A stretch of DNA of 64,000 nucleotides from UBA5070 sp035913415 (GCA_035913415.1 JAMIIV010000001.1:3681-67680), one strand, 5' to 3'. Positions 18,164 through 27,245 are shown, counted from the stretch's first letter. Made by a program: numbers and translations. Notes: a model not told the origin generated them from the letters alone.

Positions 18164-18857
18164 ACGTCGCCGGATCGCGCTGCTGCGCGCTCCGGGAGGC
18201 GAGCCGTGGGAGCATCCGGACTACCGCGTGGACGACATCCTGACCGGATCCGTCATCGATCTGGAGGCGCCCACGGCCCCGCTGGAGCGCGCCTTGCGCG
18301 AGGGATCTCCGGTGGCCGCGACGAGCCCGCGCGCCGCGCGATGGCTGGCGGCACTGGGGCCGGAAATCCCGCGGGGTCGGCTGTTCGTCTCGGGGGCTCG
18401 TACCGGGCGGATCGCGTCGGCAGGCGGTTGGCCGGTGGTCGCCCCGCTGGCAGGAAGCGGGGGAGAGGCGGCGGCCAGACGGATTTTGTCTGAAGCGCCG
18501 GAGGCGTCGAGAGTCCTCTACGTGTGCGGTCGGGAAACGGCGGGCACCTTCGAGGCCACCCTGGCAGGCTCGGGCCGCGTCGTCGATCCCTTGCCGGTCT
18601 ACGCCCTCGTCGACCGGTCGTCCTTCGATCCTGCCGAGTTGGATGCCCTCCACACGTGCGCCGCGGTCGCGTTCCTCGCTCCGTCGTGCCTGCGCGTGCT
18701 CGCGACGTTGGAGCCCGATCTCTGCGCCGACCTTTCTTTTCGCGTGCCCGCGCTTTGTGGTCCCACCACCGCCACCTTCCTGCGAGACGCCGGATGGCGG
18801 GATGTGCGCGTGGCCCCCGAGCCCTCCTGTTCGGCCCTGCTTTCCCTCCTACCTTGA
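18150..18857 (+). CDS. hemD: Uroporphyrinogen-III synthase HemD-like
   Basis: HemD closes and inverts hydroxymethylbilane to uroporphyrinogen III. The family has little sequence conservation. Here the call rests on a 235-residue length, the position directly after hemC, and the pattern ATSPRAARWLAAL in the first domain with VAFLAPSCLRVLATL and CGPTTATFLRDAGW in the second, which resemble the paired HemD domains. The ATG at 18150 overlaps the hemC end. The final bases contain the promoter-like box for hemL. Confidence 0.75.
   Translation: MPTPERRRIALLRAPGGEPWEHPDYRVDDILTGSVIDLEAPTAPLERALREGSPVAATSPRAARWLAALGPEIPRGRLFVSGARTGRIASAGGWPVVAPLAGSGGEAAARRILSEAPEASRVLYVCGRETAGTFEATLAGSGRVVDPLPVYALVDRSSFDPAELDALHTCAAVAFLAPSCLRVLATLEPDLCADLSFRVPALCGPTTATFLRDAGWRDVRVAPEPSCSALLSLLP
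18850..18857 (+). promoter_or_regulatory. TAnnTT-type -7 box for hemL
   Basis: TACCTTGA overlaps the hemD stop and lies 25 bases before the hemL ATG. It could give hemL an extra promoter inside the heme operon. Confidence 0.4.
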
Positions 18858-18882
18858 GCCTCTCCCAAACCCGGAGTCCCGC

Positions 18883-20172
18883 ATGACCTCGTCTTCCCAA
18901 TGGTTCCAGCGCGCCGTCAAGGTGATTCCCGGCGGTGTACACTCTCCCGTGCGCGCCTTTCGCAACGTCGGCGCCGAGCCGTTCTACGTGGCCTCGGCCG
19001 CTGGGGCGAGGCTGCGGACGGTCGATGGTCGCGAGCTCGTCGACTGGGTTGGATCGTGGGGGCCCATGATCCTGGGGCACGGGCATCGCGCGGTCGAGAC
19101 GGCGATCCTCCAGGCGCTGGCATCGGGCACCAGCTTCGGCGCGTGTTCGGTCCCCGAGGTGGAATTGTCCGAGGAAATCGTGTCTCGCGTGCCGGGCATC
19201 GAGATGGTGCGACTGGTGAATTCGGGAACCGAGGCCACCATGAGCGCCGCACGCCTGGCCCGCGGCGTCACGGGGCGCGATCGCATCGTGAAGTTCCGAG
19301 GCTGTTACCACGGACATGGCGACAGCTTCCTCGTGGCGGCCGGGTCGGGGGCCTTGACCCACGGTCATCCCTCCAGCCCAGGAGTCACCGCCGCGACGGC
19401 CCGCGACACGCTCCTGGCCGACTTCAACGACCTGGATTCGGTGCGGGCCCTGTTCGAGGCCCATCCCGGTGGGATCGCGGCGGTGTTCGTGGAGCCCGTG
19501 CCCGGCAACATGGGGGTGGTGCCTCCGGAAGATGGATTCCTCGGGGGGCTGCGCGCGCTTTGCGACCTCCACGGGGCGCTCCTGGTGATGGACGAGGTCA
19601 TGACCGGATTCCGATTGGCACGAGGAGGGGCCGTCGAACGCTTCGGGATCCGCGGCGACATCGTGACTCTGGGAAAGATCGCCGGAGGCGGACTGCCGTT
19701 GGCGGCTTTCGCCGGACCTGCGCACATCATGGAACAGCTCTCGCCCGTCGGTGCCGTCTACCAGGCCGGCACCCTTTCCGGCAACCCTCTGGCCTGCCGC
19801 GCGGGACTGGCGTTGCTGCGTCTGCTGGACGATTCCGTGTACACACGGCTGGAAACCCTGGGCAAAAGGCTCGAGGCCGGGCTGCAGCCGTTGCTCGCGC
19901 GCCATCGGGGGCTGTGTTTCCAGCGCGTGGGCAGCATGGCGACCCTCTTCTTCCACACCGCCCCGGTACGGTCGTTCGCGCAGGTCCTGGCCTGCGACAA
20001 CGCGGCCTACGGTCGATTCTTCCGCGAGATGCTCCATCGTGGACACTTCTTGCCGCCCGCCCAGTTCGAGGCGTTTTTCCTCTCCACCGCGCATACGGAA
20101 GCCGACATCGATGGTTTTGTGCGCGACATCGAGGCCGCCGTCGAAATCGCCCTGGCAGGCGAGACGACCTGA
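18883..20172 (+). CDS. hemL: Glutamate-1-semialdehyde 2,1-aminomutase HemL
   Basis: HemL converts glutamate-1-semialdehyde to 5-aminolevulinate using PLP or PMP. The 429-residue aminotransferase-fold protein has VIPGGVHSPVRAF at the start, FRGCYHGHGDSFLV near 143, VMDEVMTGFR near 238, and the PLP lysine in TLGKIAGGGLPLAAF near 265. A NSGTEATMSAARLARG segment marks the active-site region. It is 25 bases after hemD and completes the C5 pathway set. Confidence 0.95.
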   Translation: MTSSSQWFQRAVKVIPGGVHSPVRAFRNVGAEPFYVASAAGARLRTVDGRELVDWVGSWGPMILGHGHRAVETAILQALASGTSFGACSVPEVELSEEIVSRVPGIEMVRLVNSGTEATMSAARLARGVTGRDRIVKFRGCYHGHGDSFLVAAGSGALTHGHPSSPGVTAATARDTLLADFNDLDSVRALFEAHPGGIAAVFVEPVPGNMGVVPPEDGFLGGLRALCDLHGALLVMDEVMTGFRLARGGAVERFGIRGDIVTLGKIAGGGLPLAAFAGPAHIMEQLSPVGAVYQAGTLSGNPLACRAGLALLRLLDDSVYTRLETLGKRLEAGLQPLLARHRGLCFQRVGSMATLFFHTAPVRSFAQVLACDNAAYGRFFREMLHRGHFLPPAQFEAFFLSTAHTEADIDGFVRDIEAAVEIALAGETT

Positions 20173-20193
20173 GAGGGAGGAAACACCCATCCC

Positions 20194-20267
20194 CGCTGGT
20201 CGAGTTCGTCGAGACCAGCCAAGCCATGAACCAACGGTTCGGCCGGTCTCGACGAGCTCGACCAGCG
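20194..20267. repeat. Intergenic inverted repeat (REP-like, copy 1)
   Basis: Two 23-base arms, 20194-20216 and 20245-20267, are reverse complements with a single mismatch and enclose a 28-base loop. The core GGTCGAG...CGTCGAGACC recurs at 50321-50377. The element follows the hemL stop and could also act as a transcript-stabilising hairpin. Confidence 0.75.
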
Positions 20268-20313
20268 TCATCGCCACCGGGGGAGCACCCCGTTCGCAGG
20301 GGCCACAAGCGTG

Positions 20314-20321
20314 TATCTTGG
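20314..20321 (+). promoter_or_regulatory. TAnnTT-type -7 box
   Basis: TATCTTGG ends six bases before the ATG at 20328, the same distance as at 8778-8785, so a leaderless mRNA is again possible. Confidence 0.45.
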
Positions 20322-20327
20322 CGAGTG

Positions 20328-21686
20328 ATGAAGCGCCTCGTCCTGCCCACCATGGTCCTTTCCTGCGGAGTCCTGGCCAAGGAAGTCCGATACGCCAACG
20401 AGGCTGCCGAGCTTCTGCAGGGCGCCCGCCTCCCTGCCGTGGCGGGGGTGGTGCTCGGATTGCCTCCCGACCCGGGGGGCTCGGGGCGCTCCCCGGCGGG
20501 TCTGGCCGAGTACCAGCATCCGGAGCTGGTGGTACACCATGCGGTTCTGTATTCGGGATTGGGCGCCACCCAAGACGAGATCCTCCTGGCGGTTCCCCTC
20601 CAGGAACGCGTCGGGTTCGGGGTGGGCGTTTCGCGGGTAGGAGCCGACGGTATCTTGCGTGTGGAGGAAGGGGAGACTCCCGACTTCGACAATCCCCGCA
20701 CCTTTTCGGCTTCCGATTGGGTGGGCACCTTGGGATTGGGGCGTGCCTGGTTCGGGGATCGTCTCCTTGCCGGTGCTTCGGTCAAATTCCTGTTCCGCGA
20801 TCTGGACCAGTACGGTGTGGGCGCCCAGACCGACGCGTCGGTGGTCTGGAAGTCACCCGACGGCTGGCGCGCCGGTACCCGGCTCGCCCGCGGCTTCGGT
20901 TCCTTTGCCGCCTGGGAGAGTGGCCGCGAAGAATTCAGTCCCGCCGACCTCATGATCGGCGCGGGTGTGGAGCGCCGCATGCCGTATTTCTACGGCAAAG
21001 GACTCCTGGGTTGGGAGAGTCCCGGACTTGTCCAGGGCGAGGGTTCGGCCACCTTCACCGACCAGGACGTCCGCCTGACCACCGACCCGTGGTTGTTCCT
21101 TCGCGCCTCCAGGTTGGGAGGCGAATTCCAATTCGACTTCGGTGGGGTGTTGCGGGCCGGCTGCGAGATCCAGGCCATCACGCGCCTCACGGACTTCCTC
21201 CAGGACCGCGATGAAGAAGGCCTGTTCGGGGAGTCTTCCGGCATGGTTTCCTTCGGTGCCGGGTATCTCTGGAGCCAGCGTGTGCGCGTCGACTACGCCC
21301 TGGTGGTAGATCCCGACCTTGGCTCCATGCACCGGGTGGCGATGGGGCTCGTGTTCGGCGCCATGCCCACCAAGGCTCCGGTCAAACCCGAACCGGACGG
21401 AGCTTCCTTCGACAGCGCGTCCGGGGTGGCACCGGCGGCGCCCGCAGACTCAACATCTCCCGCCCCCTCCGCCGACACATCCGCGTCACCAACCGGTGAT
21501 ACCGCTTTCGTGGAGCTCATCCCGACCGAACCCGTCGGCGAAGTTCCCGCCCAAGTCGCTCCCGTGGTCCCGGCTGCACCCGTGGCAGCTCCGGTGGTTG
21601 CTCCCGTCGCTCCGGCTACAACCCCTTCCGTCGCCCCGCGCAAGGCCGACGACGACGATTGGGACGCGCCCGAGCAGGTTCGCTGA
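20328..21686 (+). CDS. Exported, probable outer-membrane barrel protein with Ala/Pro-rich tail
   Basis: The 452-residue protein starts with a signal-like MKRLVLPTMVLSCGVLAKE. Residues ~50-345 alternate polar and hydrophobic residues with many Gly and aromatic residues (GFGVGVSRVGADGIL, VWKSPDGWRAGTRLARGFGSF), as in outer-membrane beta-barrels of the PorV/PorQ type. The last ~100 residues are low-complexity Ala/Pro/Val ending in an acidic DDDDWD patch. I do not recognise a specific family. It stands alone between hemL and the FKBP gene, with its own promoter-like box. Confidence 0.55.
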   Translation: MKRLVLPTMVLSCGVLAKEVRYANEAAELLQGARLPAVAGVVLGLPPDPGGSGRSPAGLAEYQHPELVVHHAVLYSGLGATQDEILLAVPLQERVGFGVGVSRVGADGILRVEEGETPDFDNPRTFSASDWVGTLGLGRAWFGDRLLAGASVKFLFRDLDQYGVGAQTDASVVWKSPDGWRAGTRLARGFGSFAAWESGREEFSPADLMIGAGVERRMPYFYGKGLLGWESPGLVQGEGSATFTDQDVRLTTDPWLFLRASRLGGEFQFDFGGVLRAGCEIQAITRLTDFLQDRDEEGLFGESSGMVSFGAGYLWSQRVRVDYALVVDPDLGSMHRVAMGLVFGAMPTKAPVKPEPDGASFDSASGVAPAAPADSTSPAPSADTSASPTGDTAFVELIPTEPVGEVPAQVAPVVPAAPVAAPVVAPVAPATTPSVAPRKADDDDWDAPEQVR

Positions 21687-21740
21687 ATCTGCACCGGTGG
21701 CACCCCGAGCTCGTGGGCACCGCGAGCGCGAGGAGCGAAC

Positions 21741-21748
21741 TAGCTTTT
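21741..21748 (+). promoter_or_regulatory. TAnnTT-type -7 box upstream of the FKBP gene
   Basis: TAGCTTTT lies 20 bases before the ATG at 21769. Between them is AAAGGA, a good ribosome site, so this transcript would have a short leader. Confidence 0.45.
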
Positions 21749-21768
21749 CATCCTTCGAAAGGAACTTC

Positions 21769-22260
21769 ATGAGCGTCGCCGCCCAAAACACTGTCGTCCA
21801 CATCTCCTACGTGCTGAAGGATACCAAGGGAGAGATCCTGGACCAGGCCGAGGCGGGTGACAATTTCCACTACCTCCACGGCCACGAGAACATCGTTCCG
21901 GGTCTGGAAAAGGCCATTTCCGGCAAGTCCATCGGCGACAAGCTCGAAGTATCCCTCACCCCCGACGAAGGCTACGGCGACTACGATCCCGCCCGCGTCC
22001 GCACCATCCCCAAGTCGGAATTTCCGGCCCGCATGCGCAATCCCAAACCCGGGACCATGCTCCAGATCGAGGAAGACGGCCATTGGCGCGTCTGGCGTGT
22101 CGAGAAGGTCGAAGCCGACACCATCACTCTCGACGGCAACCACGAGCTTGCCGGACAGGATCTGCACTTCTCCGTCGAGATCCTCGGTATCCGCCTGGCA
22201 TCGCCGGAAGAGCTCGAACACGGCCACGCCCACGGACCCGAAGGCCACCACCACCACTGA
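21769..22260 (+). CDS. slyD: FKBP-type peptidyl-prolyl isomerase, SlyD-like
   Basis: This 163-residue protein catalyses prolyl cis/trans isomerisation and assists folding. The FKBP domain has VHISYVLKDTKGEILDQ and FHYLHGHENIVPGLEKAI at the start, with the IF-type insert at EGYGDYDPARV as in SlyD. It ends in a histidine-rich tail (HGHAHGPEGHHHH) that could bind Ni2+ or other metals, as in SlyD. A clear AAAGGA site precedes the ATG. No nickel-enzyme genes are nearby. Confidence 0.88.
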   Translation: MSVAAQNTVVHISYVLKDTKGEILDQAEAGDNFHYLHGHENIVPGLEKAISGKSIGDKLEVSLTPDEGYGDYDPARVRTIPKSEFPARMRNPKPGTMLQIEEDGHWRVWRVEKVEADTITLDGNHELAGQDLHFSVEILGIRLASPEELEHGHAHGPEGHHHH

Positions 22261-22327
22261 TCGTCGCCCCATCGGGGCCACGTCGTCCGAGTCCCCACTT
22301 CACCCACCCCTTCCGAGGCCCGACCCC

Positions 22328-23245
22328 ATGCGACGCTTCCTTGCCCTATTGCCCGGTTCCCTGGCTCTGCTTCCCCTGTTGGCGCTCGGCGCCTGCCAGT
22401 CCGATCCGGAACCCGTCGTACACGCCAAGACCTTCGTGGGCAAGATCGACAGTGCCAAGTTCGGAGAAGCCTGGGAACTTCTGACGGACGACGACAAGCT
22501 CGTCATGGGCAAGGATGAATTCATCGGGGCCCTCACCGATGCCATGCGTCTTCCCGGATTCGACTCCATCATGGAGTGGCGCGTGGTGCGCCAGAGCGGC
22601 GACACCTCCATCGTGGGTACGTTGCGCATGGCGCCGGACTGGAATCGTCTGGAGACCATCAAGTCGAGCCTCAACCGGCGCGAGCAGTTGGCGAATCTGC
22701 GCGAGAACGGCAACATGCCCTGGAGCATGGACAGTGCCCGGGTCGTGACCGTGGTCAAGACTCCCGCCGGTCCGCGATTCCACCTGGGGTTGGCCAGCCT
22801 GAAGGCGTGGCAGGCCACGCGTGATTCCATCTCCCAGAGCTTCGTCAAGAAGATCAAGGTGCAGCTCACCTCGGGCATCGTCGAGAACAACTTCCAGGCC
22901 TTCTTCCATGTGGACGGCAAGGTCACCTCGACCGCGGACCTCGACCTGGGGCCCGTGGCCATCAAGGTGTTCCTCAACGGCAAGCATGCCGGGACGATCA
23001 CCCTCAAGGGCAAGCAGAAGGTCCCGGCGAAGGGAACCTTCAGCGGCGAGATGTCGGCGTACTACGAAGGCGACCTCACCCCCCAGAAATTCGGAACCAG
23101 TTGGGACAAGGGACGCGGTGCCGTCCGTCTCTCGGCCGGATCCATGCGCACCGAAGTCGTCTCGGCTGTTCCCGTCGACCGACGCGATCTCGATCGACTG
23201 ATCCTGCGCGCCATGGGTGGCGTCCAGCCCCCCGTGGTTTTCTGA
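22328..23245 (+). CDS. Predicted outer-membrane lipoprotein, unknown function
   Basis: The 305-residue protein has a lipoprotein signal (LLPLLALGAC, Cys at about residue 23). The mature part begins with a helical region resembling a DUF4878 or NTF2-like lumenal domain (AKTFVGKIDSAKFGEAWELL), followed by Lys-rich beta stretches. No family is recognised with confidence. It directly precedes the lolC/E-lolD genes and overlaps the frame of the permease, so it may share their operon. Confidence 0.6.
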   Translation: MRRFLALLPGSLALLPLLALGACQSDPEPVVHAKTFVGKIDSAKFGEAWELLTDDDKLVMGKDEFIGALTDAMRLPGFDSIMEWRVVRQSGDTSIVGTLRMAPDWNRLETIKSSLNRREQLANLRENGNMPWSMDSARVVTVVKTPAGPRFHLGLASLKAWQATRDSISQSFVKKIKVQLTSGIVENNFQAFFHVDGKVTSTADLDLGPVAIKVFLNGKHAGTITLKGKQKVPAKGTFSGEMSAYYEGDLTPQKFGTSWDKGRGAVRLSAGSMRTEVVSAVPVDRRDLDRLILRAMGGVQPPVVF

Positions 23246-23259
23246 CCGTATTGCGTCCG

Positions 23260-24519
23260 GTGCGATTTCTCAAGTCTGGTTGGGAGCTCGAACTCGCCCG
23301 CAGGTACCTGGGGGCGAAGAGGAACAGCGGCTTTTCCTCGATGATCGGCTGGTTTTCGGTGGCCGGCGTGTTCATCGGGACCGCCGCCCTGGTGTTGGCC
23401 ACATCGCTGATGAACGGATTCGAGGAGCAGGTCCGCGATCGGCTCATCGGGCGCGATGCGCATCTGGACGTGTTGCCTGCCAACGGCGGCACCTTCCCGG
23501 ATTCGGACTCCCTGCCCGCGCGCATCGCCAAGGCCGATCCGCGCATCGTGGCCACTTCCCGATTCCTGGGAGGCAAGGCAGGAATCTCGTCGGCGGCAGC
23601 GGCCGACGGCATCGTGCTGATGGGGGCCGATGCCGATCGCTTCACCGACGTCATCGACATCGGGCGCTTCGTGGTGGCGGGCAAGATCGACCTGTCCAGT
23701 CGATCCCTCGACTCGGGCCGCATCGAACACGGGATCTTCATGGGCGATTGGTTGGCCCAGCGCCTGGGCGTCATCCCCGGTGAGAAAGTCACGCTGGTCT
23801 CGCTCACCTCCATGGCCGCTTTGTCGGGCCAGGAGACTCCCCGCTTCCTGCGCGCTCGTGTCACGGGTCTGTTCCACACCGGCATGTACGAGGTCGATGC
23901 CAACATGGCCTACGTGGGGATCCCCACCGCCCAGAAGCTCTACGACAAGCCCGGGCAGGTCAGCGGCATCCAGGTCCGCGTGAAGGACCTGTGGGACGCC
24001 CGCGAGGTCGGGGAATCCATCTACCACTCCCTGGGTGGGGGAGTGCGCCCCATGGACTGGCTCGAGAAGAACGAGAACCTCATGAAGTGGATGAAGGTCG
24101 AGAAGATCGTGGTGGTCCTGGTTTTGTGCCTGATCATCGTGGTGGCGGCCTTCAACATCGCCTCCTCGCTGATCATGGCCGTGATGGAACGCACCCGCGA
24201 GATCGGCATCCTGCGCACCATGGGCGCCGAGGCCCGTTCGGTGATGTCCATCTTCGTGTGGCAAGGCACTCTGGCCGGCACCTGGGGCGCCTTCGGGGGC
24301 GCGGCGTTCGGGCTGCTCCTGTGCTGGGTGCAGGACCGCTTCCACGTGGTCACCCTGCCCGGCGATGTCTACTTCATCGATTACCTGCCCGTCAGCGTGC
24401 ATGCGCTGGATGTCGTCCTGATCCTCGTCGGGGCCCTGGTCATCTGCCTGGTCGCCTCGCTGGTGCCCGCCTGGCACGCGTCGCGGATGCGCCCCGTGGA
24501 GGCCGTGCGCCATGAGTGA
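23260..24519 (+). CDS. lolC: Lipoprotein-releasing ABC permease, LolC/LolE family
   Basis: This is a MacB/LolE-type permease of 419 residues. It has one N-terminal membrane helix after ELARRYLGAKR, the ALVLATSLMNGFEEQVRDRL motif, a large periplasmic domain, then three C-terminal helices including VVVAAFNIASSLIMAVMERTREIGILRTMG. It would extract lipoproteins from the inner membrane for LolA. The start is uncertain: GTG 23260, TTG 23251 and CTG 23242 are in frame with no clear ribosome site. One permease gene is present, so a homodimer is likely. The end overlaps lolD by eight bases. Confidence 0.88.
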   Translation: MRFLKSGWELELARRYLGAKRNSGFSSMIGWFSVAGVFIGTAALVLATSLMNGFEEQVRDRLIGRDAHLDVLPANGGTFPDSDSLPARIAKADPRIVATSRFLGGKAGISSAAAADGIVLMGADADRFTDVIDIGRFVVAGKIDLSSRSLDSGRIEHGIFMGDWLAQRLGVIPGEKVTLVSLTSMAALSGQETPRFLRARVTGLFHTGMYEVDANMAYVGIPTAQKLYDKPGQVSGIQVRVKDLWDAREVGESIYHSLGGGVRPMDWLEKNENLMKWMKVEKIVVVLVLCLIIVVAAFNIASSLIMAVMERTREIGILRTMGAEARSVMSIFVWQGTLAGTWGAFGGAAFGLLLCWVQDRFHVVTLPGDVYFIDYLPVSVHALDVVLILVGALVICLVASLVPAWHASRMRPVEAVRHE

Positions 24520-25195
24520 ATTCGTGTTGTCCGCACGCGGGATCGCCCGCACCTTCCGCGAATCCGGACAGGAACTGCCCATCCTGCAGGGAGTTGACCT
24601 CGACATCTCCCACGGCGAGACCGTCGCCATCCTGGGCGTCTCGGGTTCGGGGAAGAGCACGCTGCTTTCCATCCTGGGCACCTTGGATCGCGCCGACGCC
24701 GGCACCCTGCGCATCGCCGGACAGGATCCGTCATCCCTGGGCGACCACCGCCTCTCGCGCCTGCGCGCCGAGACGTTGGGATTCGTGTTCCAGTTCCACC
24801 ACCTTCTCCCCGACCTGGACGCCCGCGAGAACGTGGCCATGGCCGCGCGCATCGGAGGAGCGGGCCGCAAGGAGGCGCTGGAGCGCGCCGACGAGCTGCT
24901 CGAGGCCGCGGGTCTCGGTGACCGCCGGCTCCACAGGCCCGGGACGCTGTCCGGAGGCGAACGACAGCGGGTCGCACTGGCGCGTGCCTTGGCCAATCGC
25001 CCCGCCCTGGTGCTGGCCGACGAGCCCACCGGCAACCTGGATCCCCACAACGCCGCGAGGCTGATGGAGCTGCTCTCCGACCTCGCTTCGCGATTCGGAC
25101 AGGCCTTCCTGGTGGCCACCCACGACACCCGCCTCGCCGAGGCCGCATCGCGCCGTTTCCGGCTCGAGGAGGGAAGGATGGTTCCGTGCTCCTGA
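24512..25195 (+). CDS. lolD: Lipoprotein-releasing ABC ATPase LolD
   Basis: This 227-residue ABC ATPase powers the LolC/E permease. Walker A GVSGSGKST is at 42-50, the Q-loop is in GFVFQFHHLLPDL, the signature LSGGERQRVALARAL is near 150, Walker B VLADEPTGNLD is near 169, and the switch His is in VATHDTRLAE. The order and overlap with the permease gene are the normal Lol arrangement. The stop overlaps the next gene by ten bases. Confidence 0.93.
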   Translation: MSEFVLSARGIARTFRESGQELPILQGVDLDISHGETVAILGVSGSGKSTLLSILGTLDRADAGTLRIAGQDPSSLGDHRLSRLRAETLGFVFQFHHLLPDLDARENVAMAARIGGAGRKEALERADELLEAAGLGDRRLHRPGTLSGGERQRVALARALANRPALVLADEPTGNLDPHNAARLMELLSDLASRFGQAFLVATHDTRLAEAASRRFRLEEGRMVPCS

Positions 25196-25473
25196 GTTGT
25201 CCCGGATGCGGGCGGACATGGGACGATGCGCGTCGCACCGGTCTGCTGGGGTGCTCCCGTTGCTGGGACGCGTTCCGCGAGCCCCTGCGCGTGGTGCTCC
25301 ACGAGATCCACGGCGAGGCGACTCGACAGGAATTGCCGCCTCTGCGCGAGCAGGTCGTGCACCATCGCCGTGACGAGCTGCAACGCAATTTGAAGGAGGC
25401 CCTCGAGAGGGAGGACTACGCCGAGGCCTTGCGTCTGCGCGACATCCTCAATGCCGAAGCGGGGCGGTTGTGA
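25186..25473 (+). CDS. mcsA: McsA-like zinc-finger protein with UvrB/UvrC motif
   Basis: This 95-residue protein starts at a GTG and has two cysteine pairs (CPGC and CSRC) that can bind zinc. A C-terminal UvrB/UvrC-type helix pair follows: LKEALEREDYAEALRLRDIL. This matches the shape of McsA, the activator of the protein-arginine kinase McsB, although McsA from Firmicutes is longer with more cysteine pairs. It overlaps lolD and then the mcsB-like gene, a position that supports the call. Confidence 0.78.
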   Translation: MLLSCPGCGRTWDDARRTGLLGCSRCWDAFREPLRVVLHEIHGEATRQELPPLREQVVHHRRDELQRNLKEALEREDYAEALRLRDILNAEAGRL

Positions 25474-26471
25474 TCGCCCCATGGCTGGGTGCCGGTGACG
25501 GGATCGCCTTGGCTTCCCGGGTCCGACTGGCGCGCAACCTCGAAGACCTCCCCTTCCGCGGCACCCTTCCGCCGGCCGCCGCACGCGAACTGTGCGAACG
25601 GGTCGAAAGTCTCATGCTTCCCGTCGGCCTGGTTGCCGGCGCCGATGACCGCAGCTCCCAGGCGGTGCTCCTCTCGGACGGACTGCGCGTGCCTTCGGAT
25701 CTGGCCGAGGCCACCTCGCCCTGGATGGCGCTGGAACGCGGCCACAGCGGCCTCCTGGTCCTGCAGTCCGACCATTTCCGGCTCTGGAGCGTGCGGTCGG
25801 GTCTGGATCTTGTCGGTGCCTTGGACGACGTCTCCCTGTTGGAGCCCGAGCTTTGGCGCGCCGGCCCTTTGGCACGAGACTCCGATTGGGGTTGGCGCAC
25901 CGCCTCCCCCGAGGATGTCGGTACCGGCCTTCGGGCCGGAGTGCTCCTGAATACCCCTGCCCTTTGGTTGTCGCGCCGACTCGGCCCCCTAGGCGAGGGG
26001 CTCGCGGCCCTTGGGGGGCGCTTGAGCAGTCCCTGGCACGGGGAGGAGCCGGGGCCTCTGGTGGTGGTGGGCAATCGACGCACCCTGGGGGTCTCCGAAC
26101 TGGAGGTCGCCGAAGACGTGACCCGGTGGGCCGCCCGGGTACGCCAAGAGGAGGAGAAGGCGGCACGGGACCTCGTGGAGCACTGGGGCGCCGACCTGCG
26201 CGACTCCGTCCATCGAAGCGATGCGATCCTCGGCTCCTGCCGGCTGCTGTCCGAAACCGAGTGGCGGCAGCGGGCGGCCTTGGTGGCTCTGGGGGTGCGC
26301 ACGGGCTGGCTGCCCGGACGCGACGTCGCTCTTGTGCTGGAACTTCTGGTCTCGCTGCGCGAGGGAACCTTGCGGATCCGGCGTGCCCAGGGGATCCCCG
26401 AGGCCCATCCCAAGCTCGACGATCTGCGGGCCGACGAAGCCCGCGACATATGGAATCGTCCTCGCCCGTGA
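25470..26471 (+). CDS. McsB-like ATP:guanido phosphotransferase homologue, catalytic residues altered
   Basis: The 333-residue protein follows McsB along its whole length: ASRVRLARNL at 15-24, VGTGLRAGVLL at 150-160, GNRRTLGVSE, and a C-terminal HRSDAILGSCRLLSETEW helix. McsB phosphorylates arginines on proteins and marks them for ClpCP. However, the NEEDH loop of the phosphagen-kinase fold reads LQSDHFR at 98-104, so its glutamates are gone. The CPxNxGTG cysteine is serine (TASPEDVGTG, Ser146). These changes suggest weak or lost kinase activity, or a binding-only role. It is coupled to the mcsA-like gene by an ATG/TGA-type overlap. Confidence 0.75.
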   Translation: MIAPWLGAGDGIALASRVRLARNLEDLPFRGTLPPAAARELCERVESLMLPVGLVAGADDRSSQAVLLSDGLRVPSDLAEATSPWMALERGHSGLLVLQSDHFRLWSVRSGLDLVGALDDVSLLEPELWRAGPLARDSDWGWRTASPEDVGTGLRAGVLLNTPALWLSRRLGPLGEGLAALGGRLSSPWHGEEPGPLVVVGNRRTLGVSELEVAEDVTRWAARVRQEEEKAARDLVEHWGADLRDSVHRSDAILGSCRLLSETEWRQRAALVALGVRTGWLPGRDVALVLELLVSLREGTLRIRRAQGIPEAHPKLDDLRADEARDIWNRPRP

Positions 26472-27178
26472 ACGAAGACCTTTTTCCGCTGCGCCACCCC
26501 ACGGTCGGAGTGGTGGTTCCCGCGTATCGGGCCGAAGCCTCCATCGGAGAGGTCGTACGGGCCGTACGGGCCGCAGGACTCCCCGTGGTGGTGATCGACG
26601 ACGGCTCCCTCGACCGGACCTCCGATCGAGCCGAAGAAGCGGGGGCCGACGTGGTCCGCCTTCCCCACAACGCAGGCAAGGGTTCGGCGCTGCACGCGGG
26701 CATCGTCCATGCCCATGCACGCGGATGGACCTGGATGGTGGCGATGGACGCCGACGGCCAACACGCACCCTCGGCTCTGCCCCTGTTTCGCGCCAAGGTC
26801 GAATCGCGCGCCGGGGTCGTCGTCGGGGCTCGCCGGCTACGTCCCGACGTCATGCCTTGGCCGCGCGTGTGCTCCAATCGCCTGACCACCTTGCTGCTTT
26901 CCCTGCAGGCGGGCTGCCGCCTGTGGGACAGCCAATGCGGCTACCGCATGTACCGGGTGGATGCCTGCCTTTCGGCGAACCTGCCCGCCACGGGTCGGTT
27001 CGAATGGGAGTCCGAGGCGCTGGTGCGCCTGGCCCGCCACGGCTGGGCCGTGGATCGGGTGGAGGTTCCCACCCTCTACGGCGACGAGACCTCCCACATC
27101 CGCCCCTGGCGCGATACCGGGCGGTTCGTGGGACTCTGGTTCCGGCTGTGGGGACAGATATTGTCCGGAAGGATGTGA
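26468..27178 (+). CDS. Family 2 glycosyltransferase, dolichyl-phosphate-sugar synthase-like
   Basis: The protein has about 236 residues with a GT-A fold. VGVVVPAYRAEASIGEVV opens the nucleotide-binding region, VIDDGSLDRT and MDADGQH are the metal-binding acidic motifs, and SQCGYRMYR matches polyprenyl-phosphate sugar transferases. It probably moves a sugar from a nucleotide donor to a lipid or envelope acceptor; the acceptor is unknown. GTG at 26468 overlaps the mcsB-like stop as GTGA; an ATG at 26450 is also in frame. There is no membrane segment. Confidence 0.82.
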   Translation: MNEDLFPLRHPTVGVVVPAYRAEASIGEVVRAVRAAGLPVVVIDDGSLDRTSDRAEEAGADVVRLPHNAGKGSALHAGIVHAHARGWTWMVAMDADGQHAPSALPLFRAKVESRAGVVVGARRLRPDVMPWPRVCSNRLTTLLLSLQAGCRLWDSQCGYRMYRVDACLSANLPATGRFEWESEALVRLARHGWAVDRVEVPTLYGDETSHIRPWRDTGRFVGLWFRLWGQILSGRM

Positions 27179-27245
27179 GCTCGCGCGGCGGCGCGACTCG
27201 CGCGTCCCTCGAAAGCCCCCGAACGGCGATTCCCGACCGAAGGCG

